Assembly: GCA_934675095.1 (NCBI GenBank)
Contig: CAKUPC010000001.1
Coordinates: 124,001-188,000, forward strand
Length of the DNA stretch: 64,000 nucleotides
Origin: an uncultured Bacteroidales bacterium
GTDB lineage: Bacteria; Bacteroidota; Bacteroidia; Bacteroidales; UBA932
Direction of reading: 5' to 3'
This document shows, piece after piece, positions 17,230-25,599 of this stretch; position 1 is the stretch's first letter; every line of letters begins with the position of its first letter. Under the pieces are notes generated by a model. It worked only from the letters and a program-made list of their open reading frames with translations. It was not told where the DNA came from and made no database searches. Made by a program: the position numbers and the translations under genes.

Positions 17230-20200
17230 ATGAAAAAGTTAATCTCGCCTGCCCTTGTATGGGGGGGGATTCTATTGACAGCCAGCCTGTTAGGCGGCTG
17301 CCGCGAGCTTGAGGAGAAAATCGACTCCGTGAGCTCAAGGGTTGACCAAATCGAGAACACCCGAATCAAGACAATCAACGAACAGATCAAGGCCATCGAG
17401 ACTTCGCTCCCGAAACTTGAGCAGACCGACAAGGAACTGAAGGGCTACATCGAGAGCCTCGAGACCACGGCTGCTGACCTCCGCAAGTCAATCACCGAAT
17501 CCGAATCCAAGATCACCGCGCTGGAACAGGAGCTTGACCGCGCCGCCGAAGACGCGAAGAAGTCCGACAGCGCCCTGAAATCCGACCTCGAACAGCAGAT
17601 TTCCACAGCCAAGTCCGACGTGCTCGCGCAGCTCGCCTCCGCGAAGTCGGCGCTGGAGGGCAGGCTCGAACAGATTGAGCAGACCGTAGAACAGCTCCGG
17701 GCCAAGGACACCGAACTCGAGAAGAAAATCTCCGACCTCAAGTCCTACACCGACGGCGAGATAAGTGCCGCGAAGGACTGGGCAAGCGCCACCTTCGCCA
17801 CCCTCGAACAGTACAACACCCTCGCCTCCGACATCGCCGGCATCCGCGGCACGGTGGAGTCCCTGAACGCCTCCGTCGCAGCCCTTGAGGAGCAGCTCTC
17901 GACGACGGTCAGCGCCGAGGTCGCCAAGGCGGTCGAGCCGATCCGTGAGCAGCTGAAGTCCGACATAGCCTCGGACATAACGAGGGACTACACGTCCGCC
18001 ATCTCCGCAGCCCGCGCGGACATGGAGAAGGCATGGAAGGCCGACATCTCGAAGTCCATTGCCGCATCCGAGTCGTCCATGAAGGAATGGGTCAACAGCG
18101 CCCTCACCGGCTACAGCACGGTGTCCGAGACCGACTCGAAGATAGCCGCGCTGAAGTCCGAACTCGAGGGCGAGCTGAAGTCCCAGAAGACCTACCTCGA
18201 AGGCCTCGTCGCGGGCCTGCGCACGGACATGGAAAAACAGACAGCGGCCAACGCCGAACTCATCGTCGGCCTGCGCACCGACCTCACGAAGCTCCGGGGC
18301 GACGTCGAGTCCAATACCGGCCTCATCGGGGAGAACGCCGAGGCCATCAAGGCAAACCTCAAGTCCATAGAGGAGAACGCGGCCAGGATAGCGGACAACG
18401 CCAGGGCAATCGGCGAGAACGCCGGAAAGATCTCCGACAACGCCGCGGCCATAAGCCGGAACACGCAGGACATCGAAACCAACGGCACCGACATCGCGGC
18501 GAACAGGAAGCTCATCGACGCGAACAAGACGGCCATAGACTCCAACACGAAACTCCTCTCCGAGACCCGCACGGCGCTGAGCGCCCTCAAGACCGCCTCC
18601 GAAAAGGGCATCGCCGACAACAAGTCCGCAATAGCCGAGAACGCGAGGAAAATCGCCGCCAACGCCGAGGCGATAGGCACCAACGCCTCGAACATAGCGT
18701 CCAACGCCTCGCTCATCTCGTCCAACACCACGGCGATAGGCAACAACGCCGCCGCCATCTCCGACAACGCGGCGGCCATAGCGCAGCTCCGCACCGACCT
18801 TGAGACGGCAAGGACGGAACTCACCGAGGCCTACACCGAGGCCATCAAGACGGCAGTCAACAGCCTCGACGGGAAGCTCACCGCCGAGCTCGCCAGGAGC
18901 GTCAGCGACGTCAACGCGAGGATCGACGACGAGGTCAAGGACATAAACGAAACCATCACCAAGCTCACGACCCGTGTCAAGACCCTCGAGACCGAGGTGA
19001 AGAACATCAAGGCGGCAATCTACAGCATCCAGACGGACATCGAGGAAATCAACTCAAGAATTGAGGCCCTCACCGCCCGCATCCAGTCCATAAGCTTCGT
19101 CCCGGACTACTCCGACGGCAGGGCGACGATGTACTACACCAACGGCGACGGCGGGATAACTCCGGGCTCGACGACGCTCCGCTTCGAGATACAGCCAGCG
19201 AGCGCCGCTTCCGACCTCGCGGCTGTGTGGAGTCAGGCTCTCAGCCTCAAGGCGGTATATACAATCACAAGGGCAACTGCGGGAGAGACCGTGGAACTCC
19301 CGATATCGAGCGTCGCGGCAGGCGAGGGCATCCTCACGGTGGTCGCCTCCGGAGCAAACCTCGACGAGAGCTACTTCCGCAGCGGCATATCGGCTAACGT
19401 TCGCCTTCTGATAAGCAGCGGCAGCACGCAGAAGAGCTCGGAGTACATAAGCATGGTTCCGTGGACGACGGACAGGATATATATCCCGGACGCCAACTTC
19501 AAGGCGTATCTCGTCGACAGCTTCGACACCGACGGCGACGGGGAAATCTCCGAGGAGGAGGCTCTCGCGGTGACGGAGATAGACATAGCGGCGAGCCTCG
19601 CGACCATCCGTAGCCTCGCGGGCATAGAGTACTTCTCCAACCTCGCGCGTCTGGACTGCAGCTACAACCGCCTGACCGCGCTCGACCTCAGCCGCAATAC
19701 CAAGCTCACAGAACTGAACGCGTCGAACAACAACCTCGAAGTCCTCGACCTCGGCGGCTGTGCGGCTCTGAAGACTCTCGACTGCTCGCGGAACCGCCTC
19801 CAGACCCTCACCGTCAGCGGCTCGAAGTCGCTCGAAACTCTCAACTGCGCGAACAACAGGCTCGTGTCGCTCAACGTGGCGCAGAACAAGGAACTGAGGG
19901 CGCTCGACTGCGGTGACAACAGCCTCGCCGCCCTGAACGTCTCCAACTGCCGCCTGCTCACGGAGTTTCGCTGCGCGAACAACCAGCTGACTGCCATTGA
20001 CCTTGCGAAGAACACAGAACTCGTGAAGCTCGACTGCGGCGGCAACGCCATCAAGGCGCTTGACCTCACGAAAGCCTCCAAACTGGCTGAGCTCTCCTGC
20101 GGAAGCAACGCCCTCACGCACCTCTTCCTCGGCAACTGCACGGCGCTCACCAAGCTCGACTGCCGTGGCAACTCCCTCACCGGCCTCGACCTTTCAGCCT

Positions 20201-21918
20201 GCTCGGGCATCGAGGAGGTCGGCTGCGCCAACAACGCCCTTACGCAGCTTGACGTGACAAAGCTTCAGTCCCTCGCGAGCCTCGACTGCTCGGGCAACTC
20301 CATCAAGAGCCTCAACGTCAGCTGCAACGCCGCCCTCACCAACCTCGACTGCAGCGGCAACGCATCCCTTGAAAAGCTTTGGCTCAAGGACAGCGCCCAG
20401 CAGGTTGCCCTCACGCTCGCCAAGGACGACGCCACGGCGATATTCTTCAACAACGGCGGCATCAGCATCCCGGACGCTGCCCTCAAGTCCTACCTTCTGA
20501 ACATCTACGACGATGACGAGGACGGTCAGATAAGCATCGCCGAGGCCGACAACATCATCTCGGTCAACTGCTCCGGCAAGGGCGTCACAGACCTCACCGG
20601 CCTCGAATGCTGCACCAACCTCGTGACAGTCAACTGTGCTAACAACAGCATCGCTGAGATAGACCTCCACACCCTCACCCAGCTGCGCACGCTCAACTGT
20701 GCCGGCAACCCCGTGAGGAAGCTCGTCCTCGACAACTGCGCCGCGCTCCAGAACCTCCTGCTCCAGGGCGAGACGACGAACGCCATCGACGGCACGGCGA
20801 TAAAGTTCAGCGCCTACACCCAGGCGACGACCTTCGACTTCAGCATCCGGAACACGCCGTTCACGGGCTTCACATTCAAGGACACCCCGGAGCTGACCTC
20901 GCTCGTCTTCGACGGTGACTTCACCTCGGTTGACATCTCCGGCAACCCGGCGGTCACAGCCGTTGACCTCTCGCTCCTGACCGGACTCACGAAACTTGAC
21001 GCCCACGGTTGCGGCCTCCATTCACTCGACATAACGAAGAACCTCGCCCTCGAATCACTCGACTGCTCCGGCAACTCCATCCCGTCGCTGAATGTGGCGA
21101 ACAACACTGCCCTCAAGACACTCAACTGCAGCAATAACGGTCTCACGAAAATCAACGTTACCGCCAACACCGCCCTTGAGGACTTCGACATCTCCGGCAA
21201 CGGCCTCTCCGCCATAAACCTCCGCAGCAACACTGCCCTCAAGAAGCTGAATGTCAGCGGCAACAAGGAGATTTCGCTCGTGGACCTGCGGAACAACACT
21301 CTCCTTGAGGAACTCTATGCTTCCGGTCTCAGCATCTCGGAGCTGGACTTGACGAAAATTGTTCAATTGCAGGTGCTTAATGTTTTGGAGAATCCTATTC
21401 TCGCCAGGGTAATTTGTCCGTCCCAATCGTGGCTGAGCAGTGTAGTGGCGATGAATCAGTATCCAACAACAATATATGTATTGTCTAATGGTAGCGAGGT
21501 GTTAGGTGGCGCCATTGAAATTGATGGACGAATATGGAAGCGTTATAATGCTAATTCTTCGACAGATAATATTTATGGCGGAACATATACTTTTGAGCAG
21601 ACCCCATGCCCGTCAGGTTGGCGAACTCCTACACGAGAAGAACTGGAATCCTTGTCTGCACATTATTCCGCCTACACGACATATAATGGAGTGAAAGGCC
21701 GTTGGTTCTCTGGTAGTAAGACCTATTCGGAGTCAGTTCCGGCAGTATTCTTTCCTGTTCTTAACGCTACCAGTTCCTACGGCTCCTATTGGTCGTCCAC
21801 TGCGCAGTCCGGCAGCATTAGTGCCTACAGCCTGTCTTTCAGTGGTTCGGAAGTGGAAGTGAACAAATACGGCAGCGGCCGTTCAAACGCCTATTCCGTC
21901 CGCTGCGTCAAGGACTGA
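17230..21918 (+). CDS. Giant lipoprotein: coiled coil, EF-hand, LRR, FISUMP
   Basis: 1562 residues, lipobox LLGGC in the first 25. Residues about 25-620 are almost continuous heptad coiled coil, including from about 370 to 525 a run of IAxNAxAIxxN repeats (as in ENAARIADNARAIGENAGKI). About 640-745 is a small beta domain. A Ca-binding-like loop DTDGDGEISEEEA (about 764) leads into leucine-rich repeats of about 21-23 residues with the core LxxLDCSxNxLxxLxV (about 790-1070). A second acidic loop, DDDEDGQISIAEA (about 1090), starts a second LRR block to about 1400. Residues about 1430-1562 are a FISUMP domain (TPCPSGWRTPTREEL, AYSVRCVKD). It looks like a long surface stalk carrying binding heads, so adhesion is the likely role but unproven. 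The last ~570 bases are AT-richer and use different codons. Confidence 0.85.
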   Translation: MKKLISPALVWGGILLTASLLGGCRELEEKIDSVSSRVDQIENTRIKTINEQIKAIETSLPKLEQTDKELKGYIESLETTAADLRKSITESESKITALEQELDRAAEDAKKSDSALKSDLEQQISTAKSDVLAQLASAKSALEGRLEQIEQTVEQLRAKDTELEKKISDLKSYTDGEISAAKDWASATFATLEQYNTLASDIAGIRGTVESLNASVAALEEQLSTTVSAEVAKAVEPIREQLKSDIASDITRDYTSAISAARADMEKAWKADISKSIAASESSMKEWVNSALTGYSTVSETDSKIAALKSELEGELKSQKTYLEGLVAGLRTDMEKQTAANAELIVGLRTDLTKLRGDVESNTGLIGENAEAIKANLKSIEENAARIADNARAIGENAGKISDNAAAISRNTQDIETNGTDIAANRKLIDANKTAIDSNTKLLSETRTALSALKTASEKGIADNKSAIAENARKIAANAEAIGTNASNIASNASLISSNTTAIGNNAAAISDNAAAIAQLRTDLETARTELTEAYTEAIKTAVNSLDGKLTAELARSVSDVNARIDDEVKDINETITKLTTRVKTLETEVKNIKAAIYSIQTDIEEINSRIEALTARIQSISFVPDYSDGRATMYYTNGDGGITPGSTTLRFEIQPASAASDLAAVWSQALSLKAVYTITRATAGETVELPISSVAAGEGILTVVASGANLDESYFRSGISANVRLLISSGSTQKSSEYISMVPWTTDRIYIPDANFKAYLVDSFDTDGDGEISEEEALAVTEIDIAASLATIRSLAGIEYFSNLARLDCSYNRLTALDLSRNTKLTELNASNNNLEVLDLGGCAALKTLDCSRNRLQTLTVSGSKSLETLNCANNRLVSLNVAQNKELRALDCGDNSLAALNVSNCRLLTEFRCANNQLTAIDLAKNTELVKLDCGGNAIKALDLTKASKLAELSCGSNALTHLFLGNCTALTKLDCRGNSLTGLDLSACSGIEEVGCANNALTQLDVTKLQSLASLDCSGNSIKSLNVSCNAALTNLDCSGNASLEKLWLKDSAQQVALTLAKDDATAIFFNNGGISIPDAALKSYLLNIYDDDEDGQISIAEADNIISVNCSGKGVTDLTGLECCTNLVTVNCANNSIAEIDLHTLTQLRTLNCAGNPVRKLVLDNCAALQNLLLQGETTNAIDGTAIKFSAYTQATTFDFSIRNTPFTGFTFKDTPELTSLVFDGDFTSVDISGNPAVTAVDLSLLTGLTKLDAHGCGLHSLDITKNLALESLDCSGNSIPSLNVANNTALKTLNCSNNGLTKINVTANTALEDFDISGNGLSAINLRSNTALKKLNVSGNKEISLVDLRNNTLLEELYASGLSISELDLTKIVQLQVLNVLENPILARVICPSQSWLSSVVAMNQYPTTIYVLSNGSEVLGGAIEIDGRIWKRYNANSSTDNIYGGTYTFEQTPCPSGWRTPTREELESLSAHYSAYTTYNGVKGRWFSGSKTYSESVPAVFFPVLNATSSYGSYWSSTAQSGSISAYSLSFSGSEVEVNKYGSGRSNAYSVRCVKD

Positions 21919-22008
21919 CAGGTTCCTGCCTGAAGGCGGAACCTGCCGGTTCACAAAAGAAATAATCATGTCAGTCGGGGCAAGGCCTCCGGCCCAACCA
22001 CGACTGAC
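21919..22008 (+). terminator. Two stem-loops after the LRR gene
   Basis: CAGGTTCC (21919-21926) pairs with GGAACCTG (21938-21945), directly abutting the stop codon. A second hairpin pairs GTCAGTCG (21970-21977) with CGACTGAC (22001-22008). Neither has a long T-run, so termination is likely but not certain. Confidence 0.5.
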
Positions 22009-22041
22009 GAAATAATATAACCCAATAAAATCTTTATAATC

Positions 22042-22791
22042 ATGAACATCAACAAAGTTTTCACCGATTTCTGCAATGCTCTCTCACAACGCACAAGACC
22101 ATTGACCGAAGACAACATCCGCTACTACTGGTTCGCGAATATGCTCAAGCAGGATAGCGACCTGAATCACTATTGCCTCGAAGAGCAATACAACCCCAAT
22201 CTTTGCAATGCCCTCAGCCCCGGTCAGGCAGAACTTGACCTCCACTACGAAGGCGGCACCAGCGTCCTCGGCAGCAACGACGGCACCGCTAACTTCTGCT
22301 TCGAGATGAAGCTGCACCGCTTCACAGGCTCAACCCTGACCTACACCGAAAATGTCGGCAAGGTGCTCAATGACCTCCGCCGTTTGAACGCGATAACTCT
22401 CTCTGGCTCCAGAAAACTCTTCCTCTATGTGACGGACGGCGCAATGGAAGCTCATCTTCTGAAAGCCACCGCCGGAATAAACTCATTCCCGACTTACCGA
22501 AGCCAAGTCAGCGGCCTCTTCAGCCTTTCTCTCAATCAGACAATCTCCCTGACTTTCTCCGCATCCCAAGTCCCTGCAACATTCTGGCGCGAAGCCGCAA
22601 AATCCGTCCCTATCCCTCACCCCGCTTCCTCATTCTCGCTGAATCTGGAACTCCTCGATTCAGCCACCATTCCATGCCCCGCCGCATCCTCCACCGTTCC
22701 ATGTCCCGCCCCAATCCAAGCCGCCGGCTCCACCCCGGCTCCGACCTCCCAATCCCAGTTCCTTCACATCCGTCTTTTTGAAGTCAAGTAA
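22042..22791 (+). CDS. Unknown protein with PD-(D/E)XK-like motif
   Basis: 249 residues, no signal peptide and no membrane segment. I do not recognise a named family. Residues about 64-93 read AELDLHY followed about 16 residues later by CFEMKLHRFT, the spacing and chemistry (D...E-x-K) of a PD-(D/E)XK nuclease core; just before it is QAELD. The following part has alternating strands and helices (GSRKLFLYVTDGAMEAHLLK). The tail is rich in Pro, Ala, Ser and Cys (PCPAASSTVPCPAP) and ends FLHIRLFEVK. It is alone downstream of the LRR gene and immediately upstream of a duplicated tolC fragment, in a region that looks rearranged. A DNA-processing role is inferred only. Confidence 0.55.
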   Translation: MNINKVFTDFCNALSQRTRPLTEDNIRYYWFANMLKQDSDLNHYCLEEQYNPNLCNALSPGQAELDLHYEGGTSVLGSNDGTANFCFEMKLHRFTGSTLTYTENVGKVLNDLRRLNAITLSGSRKLFLYVTDGAMEAHLLKATAGINSFPTYRSQVSGLFSLSLNQTISLTFSASQVPATFWREAAKSVPIPHPASSFSLNLELLDSATIPCPAASSTVPCPAPIQAAGSTPAPTSQSQFLHIRLFEVK

Positions 22792-22842
22792 TCCCTCCAC
22801 CACGACGAAGCCGGGCGAAATTCGACAAAAAAGTCCGAATTT

Positions 22843-22915
22843 CGCCCGCATTGACGCACTAATCTCCTACCGCACCGCCGTCGTCGCCTACACGGGGAGG
22901 GGCGAACAGTTTTAG
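22843..22915 (+). pseudogene. Remnant of tolC-family 3' end
   Basis: 22843-22906 matches 16815-16878, the last codons of the efflux channel gene, with 62 of 64 identical bases. The frame stays open and would encode RIDALISYRTAVVAYTGRGE, then QF and a stop at 22913-22915. No start or upstream part of the gene is present. The surrounding gap 22792-23130 also holds a second copy of the palindrome block and three 33-bp repeats, and no intact gene. Confidence 0.85.
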
Positions 22916-22926
22916 GATGTAATTTG

Positions 22927-22990
22927 GAAGTTCCAAAAATCATCGCCATATTTGTTGAAGATTTTGTGGCAAATGGCAATAAATCTTCAA
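22927..22990. repeat. 36-bp palindrome block, copy 2
   Basis: TTGAAGATTTTGTG and CAATAAATCTTCAA enclose GCAAATGG at 22955-22990. The flank 22927-22954 resembles 17071-17098 in direct orientation, while the loop is the reverse complement of that in copy 1. It lies 20 bp after the tolC remnant, instead of 192 bp after the intact gene. Confidence 0.65.
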
Positions 22991-23010
22991 TCCGGATATG
23001 CCGCAATCAG

Positions 23011-23109
23011 AAACATTTTCCGATTTCGTGCAATTTTCGGCTAAAACATTTTGCGATTCAGTGCATTTTGTCGTCAAAACATTTTGCGATTCCGTACAAA
23101 TCGAATATG
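23011..23109. repeat. Three tandem 33-bp repeats
   Basis: AAACATTTT(c/g)CGATT begins units at 23011, 23044 and 23077, exactly 33 bp apart. The units diverge toward their ends. They lie between the tolC remnant and the hipA stub. No coding or operator role is evident. Confidence 0.7.
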
Positions 23110-23130
23110 TTTGCGCTGTTTTACAGCGCG

Positions 23131-23214
23131 TTAGAGATTTGTTGTGACGGCTTCATTCCACCGGACTGTCCCGATCTCTTTCCCGAACAGGCGCTCCTTT
23201 GCAACATCTACCAT
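23131..23214 (-). pseudogene. Truncated hipA toxin, N-terminal stub
   Basis: The ATG at 23214 overlaps the end of the hipB-like gene by 7 bases, as in hipBA operons. The 27 residues contain VAKERLFGKEIGTVRW, which resembles the first strands of HipA kinases, then run into a stop (TAA, 23131-23133). The kinase body is missing, with repeats and the tolC remnant next to it. The toxin is presumably lost and the antitoxin orphaned. Confidence 0.65.
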
Positions 23215-23558
23215 TCTGATTCCTCCTTCTCTGTCAAAGGCATTCTTTTGTTTCTTGCGCGTTTGCGCAGACGCCTGCCTCTGGAATTCACCATCTCGAA
23301 ATATTCATTCGGGCTCAGCGTCTCATCTTCCGTCAGTTCCTGCAACAAATCCAGACTTCCAAGAATGCGCATAATCCTCAGCAGGGAGTCAAAGGAACAG
23401 ATGTGCCCGCTTTCGATTTTCTTTATGCTTGACACCGATACGACAGCCTGATTAGCAAGTTCCTGCTGCGTAATGTTCTGCTTCAGGCGCACCGACTTGA
23501 GTCGGGCTCCAATCTTTTGTGAAATCTGTGCGTCCGAGAGACTGTAAATATCCGTCAT
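23208..23558 (-). CDS. HipB-like XRE antitoxin/regulator
   Basis: 116 residues. A Cro/CI-type helix-turn-helix covers residues about 13-70 (LKQNITQQELANQAVVSVSS and IKKIESGHICSFDSLLRIMR). A basic C-terminal tail (SRGRRLRKRARNKRMPLTEK) follows, typical of HipB-type proteins that bind DNA and neutralise HipA. Its stop overlaps the start of a truncated hipA frame, supporting a former hipBA operon. Two related palindromic boxes at 23561-23621 lie over its promoter, consistent with autorepression. It may now act only as an orphan regulator. Confidence 0.8.
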   Translation of the reverse strand: MTDIYSLSDAQISQKIGARLKSVRLKQNITQQELANQAVVSVSSIKKIESGHICSFDSLLRIMRILGSLDLLQELTEDETLSPNEYFEMVNSRGRRLRKRARNKRMPLTEKEESEW

Positions 23559-23560
23559 TA

Positions 23561-23621
23561 TAGTTTAGATTTAGACTATTATGCTGCAAATATACATATA
23601 ATGGTTTAAATTTAGACTATA
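23561..23621 (-). promoter_or_regulatory. HipB operator pair and promoter
   Basis: TAGTTTAGATTTAGACTATT (23561-23580) and TGGTTTAAATTTAGACTATA (23602-23621) are imperfect palindromes, 41 bp apart. The minus-strand -7 box TATATTTG (23587-23594) lies between them, so bound antitoxin would cover both sides of the promoter. Confidence 0.65.
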
Positions 23622-23651
23622 ATTGAGGCGAATTTTGTGCTCTGTCCGTGC

Positions 23652-24437
23652 CTATTTCAGAATATCCTGAATCTCGCCCCACGGAACTGTGACCTTGATG
23701 ATGCCGACGGCGTAGGGGCCGATTTCGTACTGACCGTAGATGTAGGTGATGCCGGCCTTGCTGACGATGAAGTTGCCGTTCGGGGTGATGTCGGTGGTGA
23801 AGAGCATGTCGTAGTCGTCCTTGTCGAGGGCGGAGCGGAGGTGGGTGCGGAGGGCGGCGCTGAGCCGTTCCTCATAGCCGAACGCGAAGATGTCGTCCTC
23901 GGTCACCGCCTCGCCGGTCTCCTTCCTGAAGTTCAGACCGAGCAGCGCCGAACCGCCGTGCGCTCCGCCGGTGTAGCTGTATTTGGTGATGGTGTAGGCA
24001 AGGATTCCGTTGTACTCGCCTTCGCTGCGTCCCTCAATCGTGAAGTCCCAGGTGAAGATGTCCCATTCGCCTTCCTCCCTGTCCTCCGGGTTCTCCGCCA
24101 CCTGTCCTACAAACTCAAGATTTGCCTCCCGATAGTTCTTCAGGGTCTCCTCGGCGTATCCCTTCACGGCCGCCTGCGGCGTCATACCGCAGAAAACCTC
24201 ACCGAGAGCGTCGCAGATGATTCCGTCGCACACGGCCTTCCGCGCGTCCTCCCCGAGTCCTTCCGTCGGGAATTGGAGGCTGACATCGAGCCTGAGCGAG
24301 TCCCGTCCGCCTTCCGCGAGGGCATAACCCTTCTTCATTTCGACCTTTTCGTATCCGACATCTTTCGTTCCGCAGCATCCGATGACTCCGAGAACCGTGG
24401 CGGCCGCGAGCGCAGCCGAAATCATATTCCTTTTCAT
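23652..24437 (-). CDS. DUF3298 (RsiV-like) lipoprotein
   Basis: I place the start at 24437 (MKRNMISAALAAATVLGVIG, lipobox VIGC at residues 18-21), giving 261 residues; the upstream ATG at 24464 adds nine residues before a normal signal peptide. The C-terminal half has the DUF3298 signature: ILAYTITKYSYTGGAHG, then LNFRKETGEAVTEDDIF and a terminal domain with GPYAVGIIKVTVPW. In Firmicutes this fold occurs in the anti-sigma factor RsiV, which binds lysozyme. In Bacteroidales it occurs in stand-alone lipoproteins of unknown role, as here. The gene is divergent from rpsL with overlapping promoters. Confidence 0.8.
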   Translation of the reverse strand: MKRNMISAALAAATVLGVIGCCGTKDVGYEKVEMKKGYALAEGGRDSLRLDVSLQFPTEGLGEDARKAVCDGIICDALGEVFCGMTPQAAVKGYAEETLKNYREANLEFVGQVAENPEDREEGEWDIFTWDFTIEGRSEGEYNGILAYTITKYSYTGGAHGGSALLGLNFRKETGEAVTEDDIFAFGYEERLSAALRTHLRSALDKDDYDMLFTTDITPNGNFIVSKAGITYIYGQYEIGPYAVGIIKVTVPWGEIQDILK

Positions 24438-24572
24438 ATCAAAGATTTTTTTTGAGTTTCGCATATACCTTATTATATATACATATATTTATGATATGTG
24501 CATATGTTTTCCATGCCCCGCACACATCGTGCCCCGTCCCCTTTTTCAGCGGCAAAAAAATCTTCCGCGACA

Positions 24573-24603
24573 CAAATGTATCCGTTTATTGTTGATAATC
24601 AAA
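24573..24603 (-). promoter_or_regulatory. Promoter of DUF3298 gene
   Basis: On the minus strand TTTG (24600-24603), 19 bases, then TACATTTG (24573-24580). It overlaps the rpsL promoter on the other strand. The predicted leader is about 130 bases of AT-rich sequence with no clear structure. Confidence 0.6.
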
Positions 24604-24638
24604 AAATTATTCGTATATTTGCAGCCCCAATTTTGGGG
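24592..24638 (+). promoter_or_regulatory. rpsL operon promoter with 5' hairpin
   Basis: TTG (24592-24594), 19 bases, then TATATTTG (24614-24621). The start of the transcript carries CCCCAATTTTGGGG (24625-24638), a stem-loop right after the -7 box. Similar promoter-proximal hairpins follow the pgk and tRNA promoters. Confidence 0.7.
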
Positions 24639-24671
24639 AGTTAAACATAAATAAAAGATTTATAATCATTT

Positions 24672-25067
24672 ATGCCAACAATTCAACAGTTAGTTCGCAA
24701 AGGACGCGAGGTTATCGTCGAGAAGAGTAAATCTCGCGCGCTGGATGCTTGCCCTCAGAGAAGAGGCGTTTGTGTGCGTGTATATACCACCACACCGAAG
24801 AAACCTAACTCAGCAATGCGTAAGGTTGCCCGTGTGCGTCTCACAAACTCCAAAGAGGTCAACGCGTACATCCCTGGAGAAGGCCACAACCTGCAGGAGC
24901 ACTCAATAGTGCTCGTTCGCGGCGGTCGTGTAAAGGACCTTCCTGGTGTACGTTACCACATCCTTAGGGGCGCTTTGGATACTGCCGGCGTCGAGGGAAG
25001 GACCCAGTCCCGCTCTCTCTACGGAGCCAAGAGGCCAAAGGCAGGAAAGAAGCCCGCTAAGAAGTAA
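24672..25067 (+). CDS. rpsL: 30S ribosomal protein S12
   Basis: 131 residues beginning [20 protein letters not shown], with the universally conserved decoding-site segments [20 protein letters not shown] and [21 protein letters not shown]12 sits at the decoding centre of the small subunit. The lysines where streptomycin-resistance changes usually occur (TPKKPNS and GRVKDLPG) are the sensitive, wild-type residues. First gene of rpsL-rpsG-fusA-rpsJ. Confidence 0.98.
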   Translation: MPTIQQLVRKGREVIVEKSKSRALDACPQRRGVCVRVYTTTPKKPNSAMRKVARVRLTNSKEVNAYIPGEGHNLQEHSIVLVRGGRVKDLPGVRYHILRGALDTAGVEGRTQSRSLYGAKRPKAGKKPAKK

Positions 25068-25101
25068 TTTTTAATTCATTACCTTAATTTCCAACAAAAC
25101 A

Positions 25102-25578
25102 ATGAGAAAATCGAAGCCTAAGAAGAGGATTCTACTTCCAGATCCGAAGTTTCACGACGTGATGGTTACACGTTTCGTGAACAATCTTATGTTGCAGGGA
25201 AAGAAGAGTATCGCGTATTCTATTTTTTACGATGCCATTGACATGGTAGGCGAGAAGATGAAAGATTCTGACAAGGCTCCTCTCGATATTTGGAGGAAAG
25301 CTCTCGAGAACGTGACCCCTCAGGTTGAGGTTAAGTCACGCCGTATCGGCGGAGCTAACTTCCAGGTGCCGATGGAGGTGCGTCCTGAAAGGAAGATTTC
25401 ACTTTCCATGAAGAATATGATAGTCTTCGCCCGCAAGCGTTCAGGTCACTCCATGGCCGAAAAACTTTGTGCTGAAATCATCGCGGCGTACAACTGCGAG
25501 GGTGCGGCATTCAAGAGAAAAGAAGATATGCACAGAATGGCAGAGGCCAACAAGGCTTTTGCTCACTTCAGGTTCTAA
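25102..25578 (+). CDS. rpsG: 30S ribosomal protein S7
   Basis: 158 residues, the normal length. It opens [20 protein letters not shown] and contains [20 protein letters not shown] and [20 protein letters not shown], diagnostic of S7, which organises the 3' domain of 16S rRNA. It lies 34 bases after rpsL and 21 bases before fusA. Confidence 0.98.
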   Translation: MRKSKPKKRILLPDPKFHDVMVTRFVNNLMLQGKKSIAYSIFYDAIDMVGEKMKDSDKAPLDIWRKALENVTPQVEVKSRRIGGANFQVPMEVRPERKISLSMKNMIVFARKRSGHSMAEKLCAEIIAAYNCEGAAFKRKEDMHRMAEANKAFAHFRF

Positions 25579-25599
25579 TCCCCAAGGAGACATTGACAA

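Noticed and set aside
19520-19560. Dockerin/cellulosome reading of the DTDGDGEIS loop
   Set aside because: Single loops rather than a duplicated dockerin pair, each leading into LRRs, and no cohesin nearby.
19054-20121. Minus-strand open frame of 355 codons opposite the LRR region
   Set aside because: Its apparent repeats only mirror the LRR periodicity of the sense strand.
21968-22015. 15-codon leader-peptide-like reading inside the hairpin after the LRR gene
   Set aside because: No coupling to a downstream attenuator or biosynthetic gene; likely a chance reading.
23011-23109. Possible CRISPR remnant
   Set aside because: The units are contiguous, with no unique spacers between them.
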